DNA from: Scalindua_A sp046757465
GTDB taxonomy: Bacteria; Planctomycetota; Brocadiia; Brocadiales; Scalinduaceae
DNA length: 64,000 nt
Assembly: GCA_046757465.1 (NCBI GenBank)
Contig: JBHHYH010000007.1
Span: 9,403-73,402, forward strand
Direction: 5' to 3'
The first letter of the stretch is position 1; each line of letters begins with the position of its first letter. Made by a program: the position numbers and the translations under genes. Of this stretch, positions 46,641 to 55,368 are shown piece after piece. Below the pieces are notes generated by a model that worked only from the letters and a program-made list of their open reading frames with translations, was not told the origin of the DNA and made no database searches.

Positions 46641-48866
46641 TTACAACAACATATACGGATCAACATCTATTATAATCTGGACTTTTTTTGACTTCTTTCC
46701 TTCATTTTCAATATTCTTTAAAGCCATTTGCAATTTTTCAAAATTATTTGCCTTCACTATTATGTGCCACCTGTATTTATCTTTAATCCTGGTAATTGGC
46801 GTTGGTGCAGGACCTAAGATCTCAACTTCATCTTTGCACAATTTTATTGCTTCTCTCAACTTGCTTGCAATATCTATTGATTTTTCTTTAACGTCTTCGC
46901 CTTTCTTTCCACGCAATACAATCCTTGCCAGTCGTCCGTACGGAGGATAATAAAGTTGCTTTCTATATTCAAGTTCTTTTTTGGCAAATCCATCATAATC
47001 ATGTGAAGCAGCGCACGTGATGCTGTAATGTTCTGGGTTATGAGTTTGGATTATGACCTGCCCTTCCTTGGGGCCCCTTCCTGTTCTTCCTGCTACCTGA
47101 GAAAGCAGCTGAAAGGTTCTCTCACTTGCTCGAAAATCAGGCAGGTTAATAATAGTGTCAGCAGAAAGCACGCCAACCAGTGTAACATTTGGAAAGTCAA
47201 AACCTTTTGCTATCATCTGCGTACCTAAAAGTATATCTATATCACCACGGCTAAAGGCGCTTAATACCTTTTCGTGAGAATCTCGTCCTTTCATCGTATC
47301 ACTGTCCATCCTGAAAAGTTCGTATTCAGGGAATTTAACTCTTATCTCTTCCTCTATTCTCTCAGTTCCAGAACCAAAGAATTTTATACCCGGAGAACGG
47401 CATTCAGGACATTCTTTAGGAACAGACGTTTCTGAATAACAATAATGACATATTACAGCGTCTTTCCTTTTATGGTAAGTTAAAGATATATCACATTTTT
47501 TACACTTTAATACAAATCCACATCTTCTACAATTTATAAAAGACGAAAATCCACGTCTGTTTAAGAATAAAAGTACCTGTTCTTTTTTAGAGAGGCACTG
47601 TTTCATACAAAATTCCAGATACTCGGATATATTTGATTGCCTCTTTCTCCTACGAATTTCGTGTCTCATATCGACTAGCTTTACTGGAGGAAGTGGCTTA
47701 TCTCCAATCCGGCTTGTCAATGTAATATAATCATACTTACCAATATTAGCATTGTAATAACTTTCGAGAGACGGAGTGGCGGAACCAAGGACGACTAGGG
47801 CATTTTCATACTTTGCCCTGACCAGACTTACGTCACGAGCATTGTAGCGCGGAGAACTATCCTGTTTGAATGTGTTTTCATGTTCTTCATCAATTACTAT
47901 TAATCCCAGATTATCTAAAGGAGCAAATACTGCTGAACGTGCCCCAATAACAACATCTGCGTTGCCATTACGAATTTCCCACCATTGGTTATTTCGCTGT
48001 CTCCCACTCAAACTACTATGTAAGATAGCAACCCTATCAAAACGGGATTTAAACCTTTCAATAGTTTGCGGTGTAAGAGATATCTCAGGTACCAATACAA
48101 TAGTTTTTAAACCCAGAGCAAGCGCCTCAGATATTGCCTGAAGATAAACCTCCGTTTTGCCACTTCCTGTGACTCCTTTAAGCAAAACAGTGTTATGTTT
48201 TCTTTCCCTTAGCCGTTTCTTAATAAGATTTATAGCCTTTTCCTGCTCTTTAGTTGGTTGTAAATGGCATGTTCTTTCAAAGTGTTTGCCGGTAAAGACG
48301 GAGTCGTCCACTCGTCTTTTATTAAGACTAATTAATCCTAGTTCACGAAGTCTGTAAATACTGGCCGCTTTACATCTGCTGGTAATTGCTAATTCCTGAA
48401 CTGCCATTTCGTCTATCCCTGAAAGCACTTCCAGGGCCTTTGCCTGTTTTGGTGCTTTTCTTCTGATTGTAGATATTGTATCTTTTATAAAAGCCTCATC
48501 TTTAGATAACTTTGCAACATTAATTGTCTTGGTATTAAGACCTTTTCTTACAACAAAAGGGAGAAAAGTTTCTAACGCTTCGCCCCAACCACAAAAATAG
48601 AAATCAGCCAGCCATTCTGCGATTTCTAGCATTTTGAGGCTTAAGATAGGTTTTTTATCGATCACCTGTATTATGTCCTTTGTTGTTCCAACATCTGATA
48701 CGTCGGTTAATCCAACACAATACCCTATAATTGTTCTGCTCCTGAAAGGTACCTTGACCCGTTTACCAATTCCTATTTGACTTTCAAATGAAGGCGGTAT
48801 GCTGTAGTGAAATTTTTTATTTAGAGGTATATCTAAAACAACTTCGGCAAATCTTTTATAAGTCAT
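46641..48866 (-). CDS. priA: primosomal helicase PriA
   Basis: Restarts stalled replication forks. Walker A is LLKGVTGSGKTEVYLQAISE; Walker B has VIDEEHENTFKQD; LGSATPSLESYYNA is motif III. Eight zinc-binding Cys are visible in CRRCGFVLKCKKC and CHYC...CPEC, followed by FFGSGTERIEEE. QVAGRTGRGPKEGQVIIQTH and the C-terminal domain close the protein. Length 741 is normal. A divergent promoter lies upstream (48913-48941), shared region with the amidase gene. Confidence 0.95.
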   Translation of the reverse strand: MTYKRFAEVVLDIPLNKKFHYSIPPSFESQIGIGKRVKVPFRSRTIIGYCVGLTDVSDVGTTKDIIQVIDKKPILSLKMLEIAEWLADFYFCGWGEALETFLPFVVRKGLNTKTINVAKLSKDEAFIKDTISTIRRKAPKQAKALEVLSGIDEMAVQELAITSRCKAASIYRLRELGLISLNKRRVDDSVFTGKHFERTCHLQPTKEQEKAINLIKKRLRERKHNTVLLKGVTGSGKTEVYLQAISEALALGLKTIVLVPEISLTPQTIERFKSRFDRVAILHSSLSGRQRNNQWWEIRNGNADVVIGARSAVFAPLDNLGLIVIDEEHENTFKQDSSPRYNARDVSLVRAKYENALVVLGSATPSLESYYNANIGKYDYITLTSRIGDKPLPPVKLVDMRHEIRRRKRQSNISEYLEFCMKQCLSKKEQVLLFLNRRGFSSFINCRRCGFVLKCKKCDISLTYHKRKDAVICHYCYSETSVPKECPECRSPGIKFFGSGTERIEEEIRVKFPEYELFRMDSDTMKGRDSHEKVLSAFSRGDIDILLGTQMIAKGFDFPNVTLVGVLSADTIINLPDFRASERTFQLLSQVAGRTGRGPKEGQVIIQTHNPEHYSITCAASHDYDGFAKKELEYRKQLYYPPYGRLARIVLRGKKGEDVKEKSIDIASKLREAIKLCKDEVEILGPAPTPITRIKDKYRWHIIVKANNFEKLQMALKNIENEGKKSKKVQIIIDVDPYMLL

Positions 48867-48912
48867 TGTAGTTGAACCTCTTACTGTTAATACAAAGTCG
48901 GGTTATTTACAA

Positions 48913-48941
48913 ATCCTATCATAATTATAACAAAGTGTCAA
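48913..48941 (-). promoter_or_regulatory. sigma70-type promoter for priA
   Basis: On the minus strand TTGACA (48941-48936), a 17-base spacer and TAGGAT (48918-48913). The priA start is about 45 bases downstream. It is back to back with the promoter for the amidase on the other strand. Confidence 0.55.
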
Positions 48942-48957
48942 GACGGGCATATTGGTC

Positions 48958-48987
48958 TTGATTTAAATTGATTTATCTCTATATAAT
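48958..48987 (+). promoter_or_regulatory. promoter for the amidase gene, short leader
   Basis: TTGATT (48958-48963), an 18-base spacer and TATAAT (48982-48987). The first ATG at 48999 is only about 11 bases after the -10 box, so the mRNA would be leaderless or nearly so; no ribosome site is visible between. Confidence 0.5.
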
Positions 48988-48998
48988 AGCGCGTCAAG

Positions 48999-49667
48999 AT
49001 GATGAAAATAACTGAACGCCATGTCATAATATTCTCAATTGTTACGTTTGTGATGGCAACAGGGCTCTTCATTTATCTGCCATTCATAGGTATTAGAGGA
49101 CAATTCGCAAAAACTAAAAAACAACCCCTGGGTACCAAAGAACCATTCATAGCTACAGTAGATATTGAGAAGTTATGCAGGGTATATGTTAGTGAGAATA
49201 AATGGAAATACATTGTATTGCATCACAGTGCTACTGATGAGGGAAATGCATCCAAATTTGATAGGTATCACAGAAAGGAAAAGAAGTGGAAATACGGTTT
49301 AGCCTATCATTTTGTTATTGGCAATGGTAAGGGTTCAAGAGAGGGTGAGATAGAGGTAGGTAATAGATGGAAGAGACAGATTCATGGCGCTCATACAGCC
49401 AATATGGATATTAACCGTGTTTCCATTGGTATCTGCCTTGTTGGAAATTTTGAGAAGGATAATGAACCCACGTATAACCAACTCGAGTCATTGGTAAGTT
49501 TGGTCAATTATCTTTCAAGCCGGTATAACATACCCAAATCAAACATCGTCAGGCATAACCAGGTCGTTCAAAAAACTACAGCTTGTCCTGGAAAGAATTT
49601 TCCCTATGAGAAGTTTATGGAAAGAATAGCAAGTTTACAATCAACAAGAACACATAGAGGATTATAG
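48999..49667 (+). CDS. N-acetylmuramoyl-L-alanine amidase (Amidase_2/PGRP fold)
   Basis: Cuts the bond between muramic acid and the peptide stem of peptidoglycan. One N-terminal hydrophobic anchor (HVIIFSIVTFVMATGLFIYL) places it in the periplasm. Zinc ligands and active-site residues: YIVLHHSATDEGN, IHGAHTANMDINRVSIGICL, and VRHNQVVQKTTACPGKNFP (His and Cys). Length 222 is normal. It implies a peptidoglycan wall. ATG 48999 and 49002 are both possible. Confidence 0.9.
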   Translation: MMKITERHVIIFSIVTFVMATGLFIYLPFIGIRGQFAKTKKQPLGTKEPFIATVDIEKLCRVYVSENKWKYIVLHHSATDEGNASKFDRYHRKEKKWKYGLAYHFVIGNGKGSREGEIEVGNRWKRQIHGAHTANMDINRVSIGICLVGNFEKDNEPTYNQLESLVSLVNYLSSRYNIPKSNIVRHNQVVQKTTACPGKNFPYEKFMERIASLQSTRTHRGL

Positions 49668-49771
49668 AACTTTTAAACGCCACAAAATTTTGTAACTTAC
49701 ACGCCAAACCAGGTCATTGAAGCTGGTTGGAATTAAAGAGTTTTTGATGCTGTTACGCATGAAATAACAGA

Positions 49772-49816
49772 ACGGTGAAATGATGATTTCTAGAAACCAT
49801 CATTTTAATTCACCGT
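49772..49816. repeat. long imperfect hairpin downstream of the amidase
   Basis: ACGGTGAA...TTCACCGT as outer stem, ATGATG...CATCAT inside and TTTCTAGAAA at the tip. It ends in TACTTTTAT on the plus strand, so it could terminate the amidase transcript, about 100 bases after the stop. Confidence 0.5.
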
Positions 49817-49829
49817 ACTTTTATACCCG

Positions 49830-50095
49830 CATACGCAGAGAGCTATTTGCCTAAGGCGGATGAGCGCCCGCTCTCCGTCCATCCGTCGCCTTCGGGCTAT
49901 AAGGAGCCATCGCTCCGTAGTAGGACTACTACGAAGGACGAGGACTACGGAAGATGGAAACGCGTTGTGGGTATCCACCGTAGTTCCGCGACATGGAACG
50001 AAGGCGATCTGCCTCTGGCATGTGACGCCCGACGAAGAATGTGGAGGCGCCACGGGCTTCGCCCGTGAGGCTCCACTACGTGGAACGGGTTGTGC
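49830..50095. repeat. GC-rich non-coding block with multiple hairpins
   Basis: Base composition changes sharply from AT-rich to GC-rich. It contains CTCCGTAGTAGGACTACTAC and CACGGGCTTCGCCCGTG hairpins and several copies of GGACGA, CTACGG and GGAGCC-like words. Short frames run through it on both strands, but none shows codon bias or a ribosome site. It fills most of the gap between the amidase and the NCS2 permease (convergent). Looks like a foreign repeat cluster. Confidence 0.55.
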
Positions 50096-50103
50096 TAAGT
50101 TTT

Positions 50104-51642
50104 TTATTTAATTTGCTGTCCCCGCAAATAAAAATGCATGGCAATAAACAATACGGCAAAGGAACAATACCCTATTGAGAAATCACTTGCCATCCCATAT
50201 CCAAATTTACTAATCACACCATTAGGCGTAATTTCGTATGCATGGATAATACCTATATAGGAAAGTACCGCCGCCCCGAGTGACCACATGCATGCTTTTA
50301 GGAATTTCTTTTCAATCAGAAAGACCGAGATTGAAGCGAGTATCATGGATGTAAATATAAATCCTCTTTCTAGTGATATCATTCCATGAATAGCCAGATT
50401 ATTAGCGAACGCCTCTTCCCCAAGTATGAATAAGGTAGTGCCGGCTGACCTGAGAGTGCTTTCAACCATTAACAACCCCCATGCTGCAATCGCAGGGAAC
50501 AGACCCACTGCAACTGCCATGGCATGATGTTTGGGGGTTTCTTGAAATGCCTGAGCAACGATTACGATCCCTATCCATAATAAAATTCCTATTCCTGCTT
50601 CCAGAGGTACTACTTTAAGAATGACAGTTATAAGTCCAGTGAGGCAGATAATTGTGACAAAAATACCATTTAATATTGAATATCCCCCCTTTGCGCCGAT
50701 TGCCTTCCAACCGGGATGGCCTATATATATGGTCGTAGGAAAGCAACTGCCAAATAGGGAGGCTACAACCGAACCTATTCCGTTAGTTAATAGCGAAGAA
50801 AACGTGTTGTATTTATCTCCTGCCGCTTCGGCACTCTCAATATTTTGCAGGGAGCCTACAGCATTGAATACACCCATAGGGATAATGATAGATATGTATT
50901 GAAGCATATATTTACTTTGGATCAAATCAATCATACTTCCACCACTAAAGTGCGGTGGAGAAAAATGAAAAATTCCACCTTCAGTTACAGTACTTCCACC
51001 ACCCATATAGCCAGATATCCAGGCCAATCCTGTGCCAACTACAATGGCAATCAAACCTCCTGGTAGCCCCAGTGGGAATCTTACTTTTGAAAAATACTGT
51101 ACAAGTATAAACGCAAGTGGAAATAGAGCTATTATTGGTTTTTCAAATATCTTAAATGCAAAATCCATAGAGATAAATGTGATAGCAATTCCTGCAAGTG
51201 TAGAAAGTAAAGCGGCCCTTGGAGTAATGCGCCTCAGGCTCTCACCAATCAATGCTCCCAACATCTCTATCACCCCACTGAAGAAGCAGGCAATCATCCC
51301 TACTTTCCACGCTATGTAGGGATCCTTTGTATCCTGATAAACGGGAAGCATTATGAAAAAGATGAATGCAAAAAGACTAACCGTATTTATTCCATAAGGT
51401 AGCGCTGTTACGTCATTCCTTCCTGTTTTGATTGCAAGCCTTCTTGCCTGCCACGAATAAAAAATATTACCTAAAAGTATTGAAATAGCTGCTCCCGGAA
51501 GTATTACCCCGAAGATAAGTTCATCAGGCATACCACATAATACCTTACAAAAACTTACGATAAGTATTAATTGAATAAGATTATCAATGGCAAGGCCAAA
51601 AAAACCGTCTATATCTCTCTTAACAAATAATGGATAATTCAT
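50104..51642 (-). CDS. NCS2-family permease (xanthine/uracil or guanine/hypoxanthine type)
   Basis: Inner-membrane protein of 512 residues with about 12-14 helices. It begins FVKRDIDGFFGLAIDNLIQL and has GRNDVTALPYGINTVSLFAF and later ESAEAAGDKYNTFSSLLTNG, with GSCFPTTIYIGHPGWKAIGA, where NCS2/AzgA-like carriers bind the base. The IGHPGWKAIGAKGGYS and GIVIVAQAF regions fit a distinct NCS2 subgroup (putative xanthine/uracil permeases). Substrate is inferred as a purine or pyrimidine base coupled to protons. guaB, punA and cdd elsewhere in the window would use such bases. Confidence 0.82.
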   Translation of the reverse strand: MNYPLFVKRDIDGFFGLAIDNLIQLILIVSFCKVLCGMPDELIFGVILPGAAISILLGNIFYSWQARRLAIKTGRNDVTALPYGINTVSLFAFIFFIMLPVYQDTKDPYIAWKVGMIACFFSGVIEMLGALIGESLRRITPRAALLSTLAGIAITFISMDFAFKIFEKPIIALFPLAFILVQYFSKVRFPLGLPGGLIAIVVGTGLAWISGYMGGGSTVTEGGIFHFSPPHFSGGSMIDLIQSKYMLQYISIIIPMGVFNAVGSLQNIESAEAAGDKYNTFSSLLTNGIGSVVASLFGSCFPTTIYIGHPGWKAIGAKGGYSILNGIFVTIICLTGLITVILKVVPLEAGIGILLWIGIVIVAQAFQETPKHHAMAVAVGLFPAIAAWGLLMVESTLRSAGTTLFILGEEAFANNLAIHGMISLERGFIFTSMILASISVFLIEKKFLKACMWSLGAAVLSYIGIIHAYEITPNGVISKFGYGMASDFSIGYCSFAVLFIAMHFYLRGQQIK

Positions 51643-51692
51643 TCCTTTTTAAACTTGCTTTCTTTTATAATGGCTTGTTATATTAATGTATT

Positions 51693-51935
51693 ATGATTAA
51701 GAAGAAAGATCTTATCGAAACACTATATAATGCCCTGGACAACGAAGAAGAAGCAAACAATCAATTCTATGATTATACTGTTAATTCACTTAAATATTAC
51801 AAGTGGTTAAGTGAAGAAAAAAGAGAAAAGGTAAAGGACATAATAACTAAATTAAGGGATGATACTCAAAGACACAAAAAAGTTGTAGAAAATTTAATAC
51901 AGGATATAAAAGAGGGTAATAAAAATGTATTCTAA
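51693..51935 (+). CDS. two-helix ferritin-like small protein (first of overlapping pair)
   Basis: 80 residues, two amphipathic helices. The first helix has LYNALDNEEEANNQFYDYTV, with a ferritin-type Glu run followed by an aromatic; the second has LRDDTQRHKKVVENLIQDIK, a weakened DxxxH version of ExxH. This is half of a four-helix ferritin/rubrerythrin bundle. It overlaps the next gene by 11 bases. A partner with the complementary half follows immediately, so the two may form a hetero-bundle. Confidence 0.65.
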   Translation: MIKKKDLIETLYNALDNEEEANNQFYDYTVNSLKYYKWLSEEKREKVKDIITKLRDDTQRHKKVVENLIQDIKEGNKNVF

Positions 51936-52119
51936 GGAAGCTCTTTCTGATATATTTCAAAGAATTCTACAATTTGAAGAAGAAGCCAAAGGATTATATG
52001 ATGATTGTATAAAAAAACTTGATGATAAAAACATTATCAATATCTTGCAATCAGTTAGTAATGAAGAAAAAGGTCATATAGAACTAGCAAGAAAGCTTAT
52101 TGAGTTAATTAAGGAATAA
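51925..52119 (+). CDS. two-helix ferritin-like small protein (second of overlapping pair)
   Basis: 64 residues: helix one FQRILQFEEEAKGLYDDCIK with the EEEA motif, helix two SNEEKGHIELARKLIELIKE with a perfect ExxH (Glu48, His51). Together they supply one set of di-iron ligands, so dimerisation (homo- or with the upstream protein) is needed for a site. Encapsulated-ferritin-type proteins also work as two-helix units, but those are longer. The start overlaps the upstream gene. Ribosome site GAGGG is inside that gene. Confidence 0.65.
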   Translation: MYSKEALSDIFQRILQFEEEAKGLYDDCIKKLDDKNIINILQSVSNEEKGHIELARKLIELIKE

Positions 52120-52154
52120 TAACTTTGTAATAGTCTATCGAAAAGACAAAAGGT

Positions 52155-52255
52155 TTTGGGTAAAGGTTAAGAAGTTCACCCTGGCGAATCCCACTAAGGT
52201 GGACGAGGACGCTGCCAAAGGCATGACAAGTATGGTAGTTGGGTTAAGGTAATGA
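52155..52255. repeat. GGTTAAG repeat tract, second copy
   Basis: Contains GGTAAAGGTTAAGAAG and, at the right end, GTAGTTGGGTTAAGGTAATGAA, the same word as in the 39.4-kb tract (on the other strand). GC-rich words (GTGGACGAGGACGCTGCC) lie between. No gene; it is between the half-ferritin genes and the convergent DUF1844 gene. Confidence 0.5.
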
Positions 52256-52339
52256 ATATCGAACAAAGAATTTCGAAGGTACTCAATCTTTATTCATAAT
52301 TTATCATTCATTATTCGATATTCGGTAAAGAAAAGCCAA

Positions 52340-52714
52340 CTACTTGGCCTTTTCAACATACCTCATCCTCAAATCATAGAGCAGGGTATCTAAATATTTC
52401 ATTTCATCATCCGTGAGATTTCCTTTGGTTTTATCTTTAATTATTTGCAGTGTATCAAGTGTGAATTTTGCCTGATCAAGATCTAGTTCTTTTTTCTTAT
52501 TAAATGGGCTTTCCATTTCTCCTAAATTAATTAATGTTTGTGTGGCAAGACTTGATATAAACAGATTGAAACTTGCTTCAGGGATTTCTTGCTTAGTTTT
52601 TTGCGTCGGCTGTTTTCCAGTATCCTCTTTTTTTTCTTCCTGGATATGTTTTTTCCATTCTTCATCAACAGTTTTTTCTGGACTGTTCTTTTTTTTCTTT
52701 TCCTCTTCGCCCAT
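52340..52714 (-). CDS. DUF1844 family protein
   Basis: A charged N-terminal half (EEEKKKKNSPEKTVDEEW) precedes the DUF1844 core: FNLFISSLATQTLINLGEME, LDLDQAKFTLDTLQIIKDKT and TDDEMKYLDTLLYDLRMRYV. Length 124 is typical. Function unknown; the family is common in Deltaproteobacteria and Planctomycetes and often sits near housekeeping genes. AAAGGAAG precedes the ATG. It follows pyrG on the same strand. Confidence 0.88.
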   Translation of the reverse strand: MGEEEKKKKNSPEKTVDEEWKKHIQEEKKEDTGKQPTQKTKQEIPEASFNLFISSLATQTLINLGEMESPFNKKKELDLDQAKFTLDTLQIIKDKTKGNLTDDEMKYLDTLLYDLRMRYVEKAK

Positions 52715-52755
52715 TTTATACTTCCTTTAAGATTTATTAGAAATTCTACAACGTA

Positions 52756-54357
52756 TCATTTGCAAACATTCAACGTAGCTTTAATAAATTCTTTAAAAAG
52801 TGGATGAGGATTGGTTGGTTTAGATTTAAATTCAGGGTGGAATTGCACTGCTACAAACCACGGATGGTCTTTCAGTTCGATTATCTCAACTAATTCATTA
52901 TCCAATGTAAAACCACCGAAGACAATCCCTTTAGATGCAAAAATATCTTTATATTTATTGTTAAATTCATATCTATGCCTGTGTCGTTCAGAAATCAACT
53001 CCTGACCGTAGCATTTATAAGAGATCGTGTTTGTCTTAAGTCTGCACGGTTGTGCGCCCAACCTCATAGTACCGCCTTTATTCACAATATTTTTTTGCTC
53101 TTCTAATAAACATATAACCTGGTGCGGTGTATTAGCATCAAACTCTGTACTATTTGCATCCTTCAAATTACATACGTTTCGCGCAAATTCTATAGTGGCA
53201 CAGTGCATTCCCAGGCATAATCCAAGATATGGGATTTTTTTTTCTCTTGCGTATCTTACTGCCTCTATCTTTCCTTCAATACCTCTTTCCCCAAATCCTC
53301 CGGGTATTAAGATTCCCTTGCATCCTTTGAGGTGTTTCTCTGCACCGTCTTTCTCTATGTCTTCTGATTCTATTCTTCTCTCTTTTACTTCTGCAGAATT
53401 ACCAATACCTCCGTGTGTTAAGGCCTCGTAAATCGATTCGTAAGCGGATTGAAGTCCAATATATTTTCCGACTATGGCAATTTCAGTGACCTTCTGCGGG
53501 TTTTTTAGCGTGTCCAGCATTTTGGTCCATTTGGTGAGAGTATTTCCATTTGTCTTTAGATGAAGTTTCTTTAATATTATTTTATCGAGTCCCTGTTCAA
53601 CAAGTAGCAGAGGTATCTCATAAAGGTAAGGTTTTACATCCTTTTCTTCTATTATTGATTCTCTGTCTACATTACAGAAGAGAGATAATTTCTCTTTTAT
53701 GTCGGTTGAAAGTGATTTCTCTGTTCTGCATATCAGTATATCGGGCTCTATCCCGGCCTGGCGTAACATACCAACACTGTGCTGTGTAGGCTTTGTTTTT
53801 ATCTCATCTGCCGCTCGAAGATATGGTATAAGTGTTAAGTGTATGTACAGGACATTCTCTCTGCCTATTTCCCGACCAAATTGCCTGATAGCTTCTAGAA
53901 ATGGTTGACTTTCAATGTCGCCGATTATTCCTCCAATTTCAGAAATTACTACATCTGTATCCGGATTTACTAATTTCCTTATACTGTCTTTTATCTCATT
54001 TGTTATATGAGGTATTACCTGTATCGTCTTACCTAAATATTTTCCCTGGCGCTCCTTTGTTATTACTGAGTAATAAATTGAGCCTGTGGTAAAGTTACAA
54101 TCTTTGTTCGTAACTGCGTTTGTAAACCTTTCGTAATGGCCCAGGTCAAGATCTGCCTCCGCACCATCTTCAGTGACATAAATTTCACCATGCTCAAATG
54201 GGCTCATTGTACCAGGATCAACATTAACATAAGGGTCGAATTTCTGCAGGCTTATACGGAGGCCGTGGCTTTCCAGAAGCATACCAATCGATGACGCATT
54301 TAAACCCTTACCGAGTGAAGAAACAACACCACCTGTGACGAATATGTGCTTTGCCAT
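52756..54357 (-). CDS. pyrG: CTP synthase
   Basis: Aminates UTP to CTP with ATP and glutamine. The synthase domain begins MAKHIFVTGGVVSSLGKGLN and has KFDPYVNVDPGTMSPFEHGE and SEIGGIIGDIESQPFLEAIR. The glutaminase domain has GILIPGGFGERGIEGK, YLGLCLGMHCATIEFARNV (nucleophile Cys) and a C-terminal QFHPEFKSKP. I chose ATG 54357 at the conserved N-terminus; the frame opens 20 codons earlier inside kdsB. The start lies 16 bases after the kdsB stop. Length 533. Confidence 0.97.
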   Translation of the reverse strand: MAKHIFVTGGVVSSLGKGLNASSIGMLLESHGLRISLQKFDPYVNVDPGTMSPFEHGEIYVTEDGAEADLDLGHYERFTNAVTNKDCNFTTGSIYYSVITKERQGKYLGKTIQVIPHITNEIKDSIRKLVNPDTDVVISEIGGIIGDIESQPFLEAIRQFGREIGRENVLYIHLTLIPYLRAADEIKTKPTQHSVGMLRQAGIEPDILICRTEKSLSTDIKEKLSLFCNVDRESIIEEKDVKPYLYEIPLLLVEQGLDKIILKKLHLKTNGNTLTKWTKMLDTLKNPQKVTEIAIVGKYIGLQSAYESIYEALTHGGIGNSAEVKERRIESEDIEKDGAEKHLKGCKGILIPGGFGERGIEGKIEAVRYAREKKIPYLGLCLGMHCATIEFARNVCNLKDANSTEFDANTPHQVICLLEEQKNIVNKGGTMRLGAQPCRLKTNTISYKCYGQELISERHRHRYEFNNKYKDIFASKGIVFGGFTLDNELVEIIELKDHPWFVAVQFHPEFKSKPTNPHPLFKEFIKATLNVCK

Positions 54358-54373
54358 ACCCAAAAAACCTCTT

Positions 54374-55147
54374 TTAATTTTTGATGCGATATTTAGCCAG
54401 GAATCTTTCAAAATCATCAGGCGTATCTACACCTTCGCATACATAGGGTGTGATAACAACCTTGATTTTGTACCCATTTGAAAGAATCCTGAGTTGTTCC
54501 AGTTTTTCTGCCTCTTCTATCGTTGGTACGGGGAGATTAGAAAAGGCTAGTAAAAAGTCCTTGCGGTATATATATATACCGAGGTGTCTTAAGAGTGAAA
54601 ATGATGTAGGTTTAGAGTTGTTATCTTTGTCTCTGATGTAAGGGATAGAAGCCCTGGAAAAATACATAGCATAACCATCTTTGTCTAAAACAACCTTTAC
54701 AACGTTTGGATCAGTAAATTTATCCATAGATCTTATTTCGTTTGCTAATGTGCAAACTGAAGTTTCTTTTTCAGCATGCATTACTTTGGCCAGATCGTCT
54801 ATCATATCTCCTCTGACGTCTGGCTCATCTCCCTGAATATTTATTATAAAGTCTGCATCCAAGTTAGATGCTGCCTCGGCCACTCTGTCAGTTCCTGATT
54901 TGTGCTTCATAGACGTCATTTTAACACATCCACCAAATCGATTTACCACATTGGAAATGCGCTCATCATCGGTAGCGATAAAGACTTCCTGAATGCTTTT
55001 TGCCTCTTTTACCTTTTCGTATACATGTTCGATAAGAAATTTTCCCGTGTATTTTTTTGCCTCGTATTTAATAAGTTTGCCAGGAAGTCTGGTTGATGCA
55101 TATCTTGCAGGTATGATAGCTACGGTCTTTAAATTGTTAGATCCCAT
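54374..55147 (-). CDS. kdsB: 3-deoxy-manno-octulosonate cytidylyltransferase
   Basis: Activates KDO with CTP for LPS inner core. VAIIPARYASTRLPGKLIKY is the nucleotide-binding start; FIATDDERISNVVNRFG, SGTDRVAEAA, INIQGDEPDVRGD and SRASIPYIRD follow, and HLGIYIYRKDFLLAF is the C-terminal motif. Length 257 is normal. Placed before pyrG, the enzyme that makes its CTP. With lptE at 15 kb this supports a true LPS outer membrane. Confidence 0.96.
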   Translation of the reverse strand: MGSNNLKTVAIIPARYASTRLPGKLIKYEAKKYTGKFLIEHVYEKVKEAKSIQEVFIATDDERISNVVNRFGGCVKMTSMKHKSGTDRVAEAASNLDADFIINIQGDEPDVRGDMIDDLAKVMHAEKETSVCTLANEIRSMDKFTDPNVVKVVLDKDGYAMYFSRASIPYIRDKDNNSKPTSFSLLRHLGIYIYRKDFLLAFSNLPVPTIEEAEKLEQLRILSNGYKIKVVITPYVCEGVDTPDDFERFLAKYRIKN

Positions 55148-55368
55148 ATTACTCCCAAATTTGATTTGAGGAAACGTATTATACCGCAGCCAGAAATTTT
55201 TTGGCCTGTCACAGCGCTAATAATACTGATTTAACGCTTGAAAAGCCAACACACATGAAGTTAGGTGGCTTGCTGTCTAAAATCGATATTATTTCCGATG
55301 ATATAAATAATGTCAACATAAACTTTGAGTCTTGATATTAATCATAAATAATTCTTTTCAGTTGCTAA

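Noticed and set aside
49847..50111. Arg-rich open frames through the GC-rich patch
   Set aside because: Frames are open on both strands because of composition, with no ribosome site or recognisable protein features.
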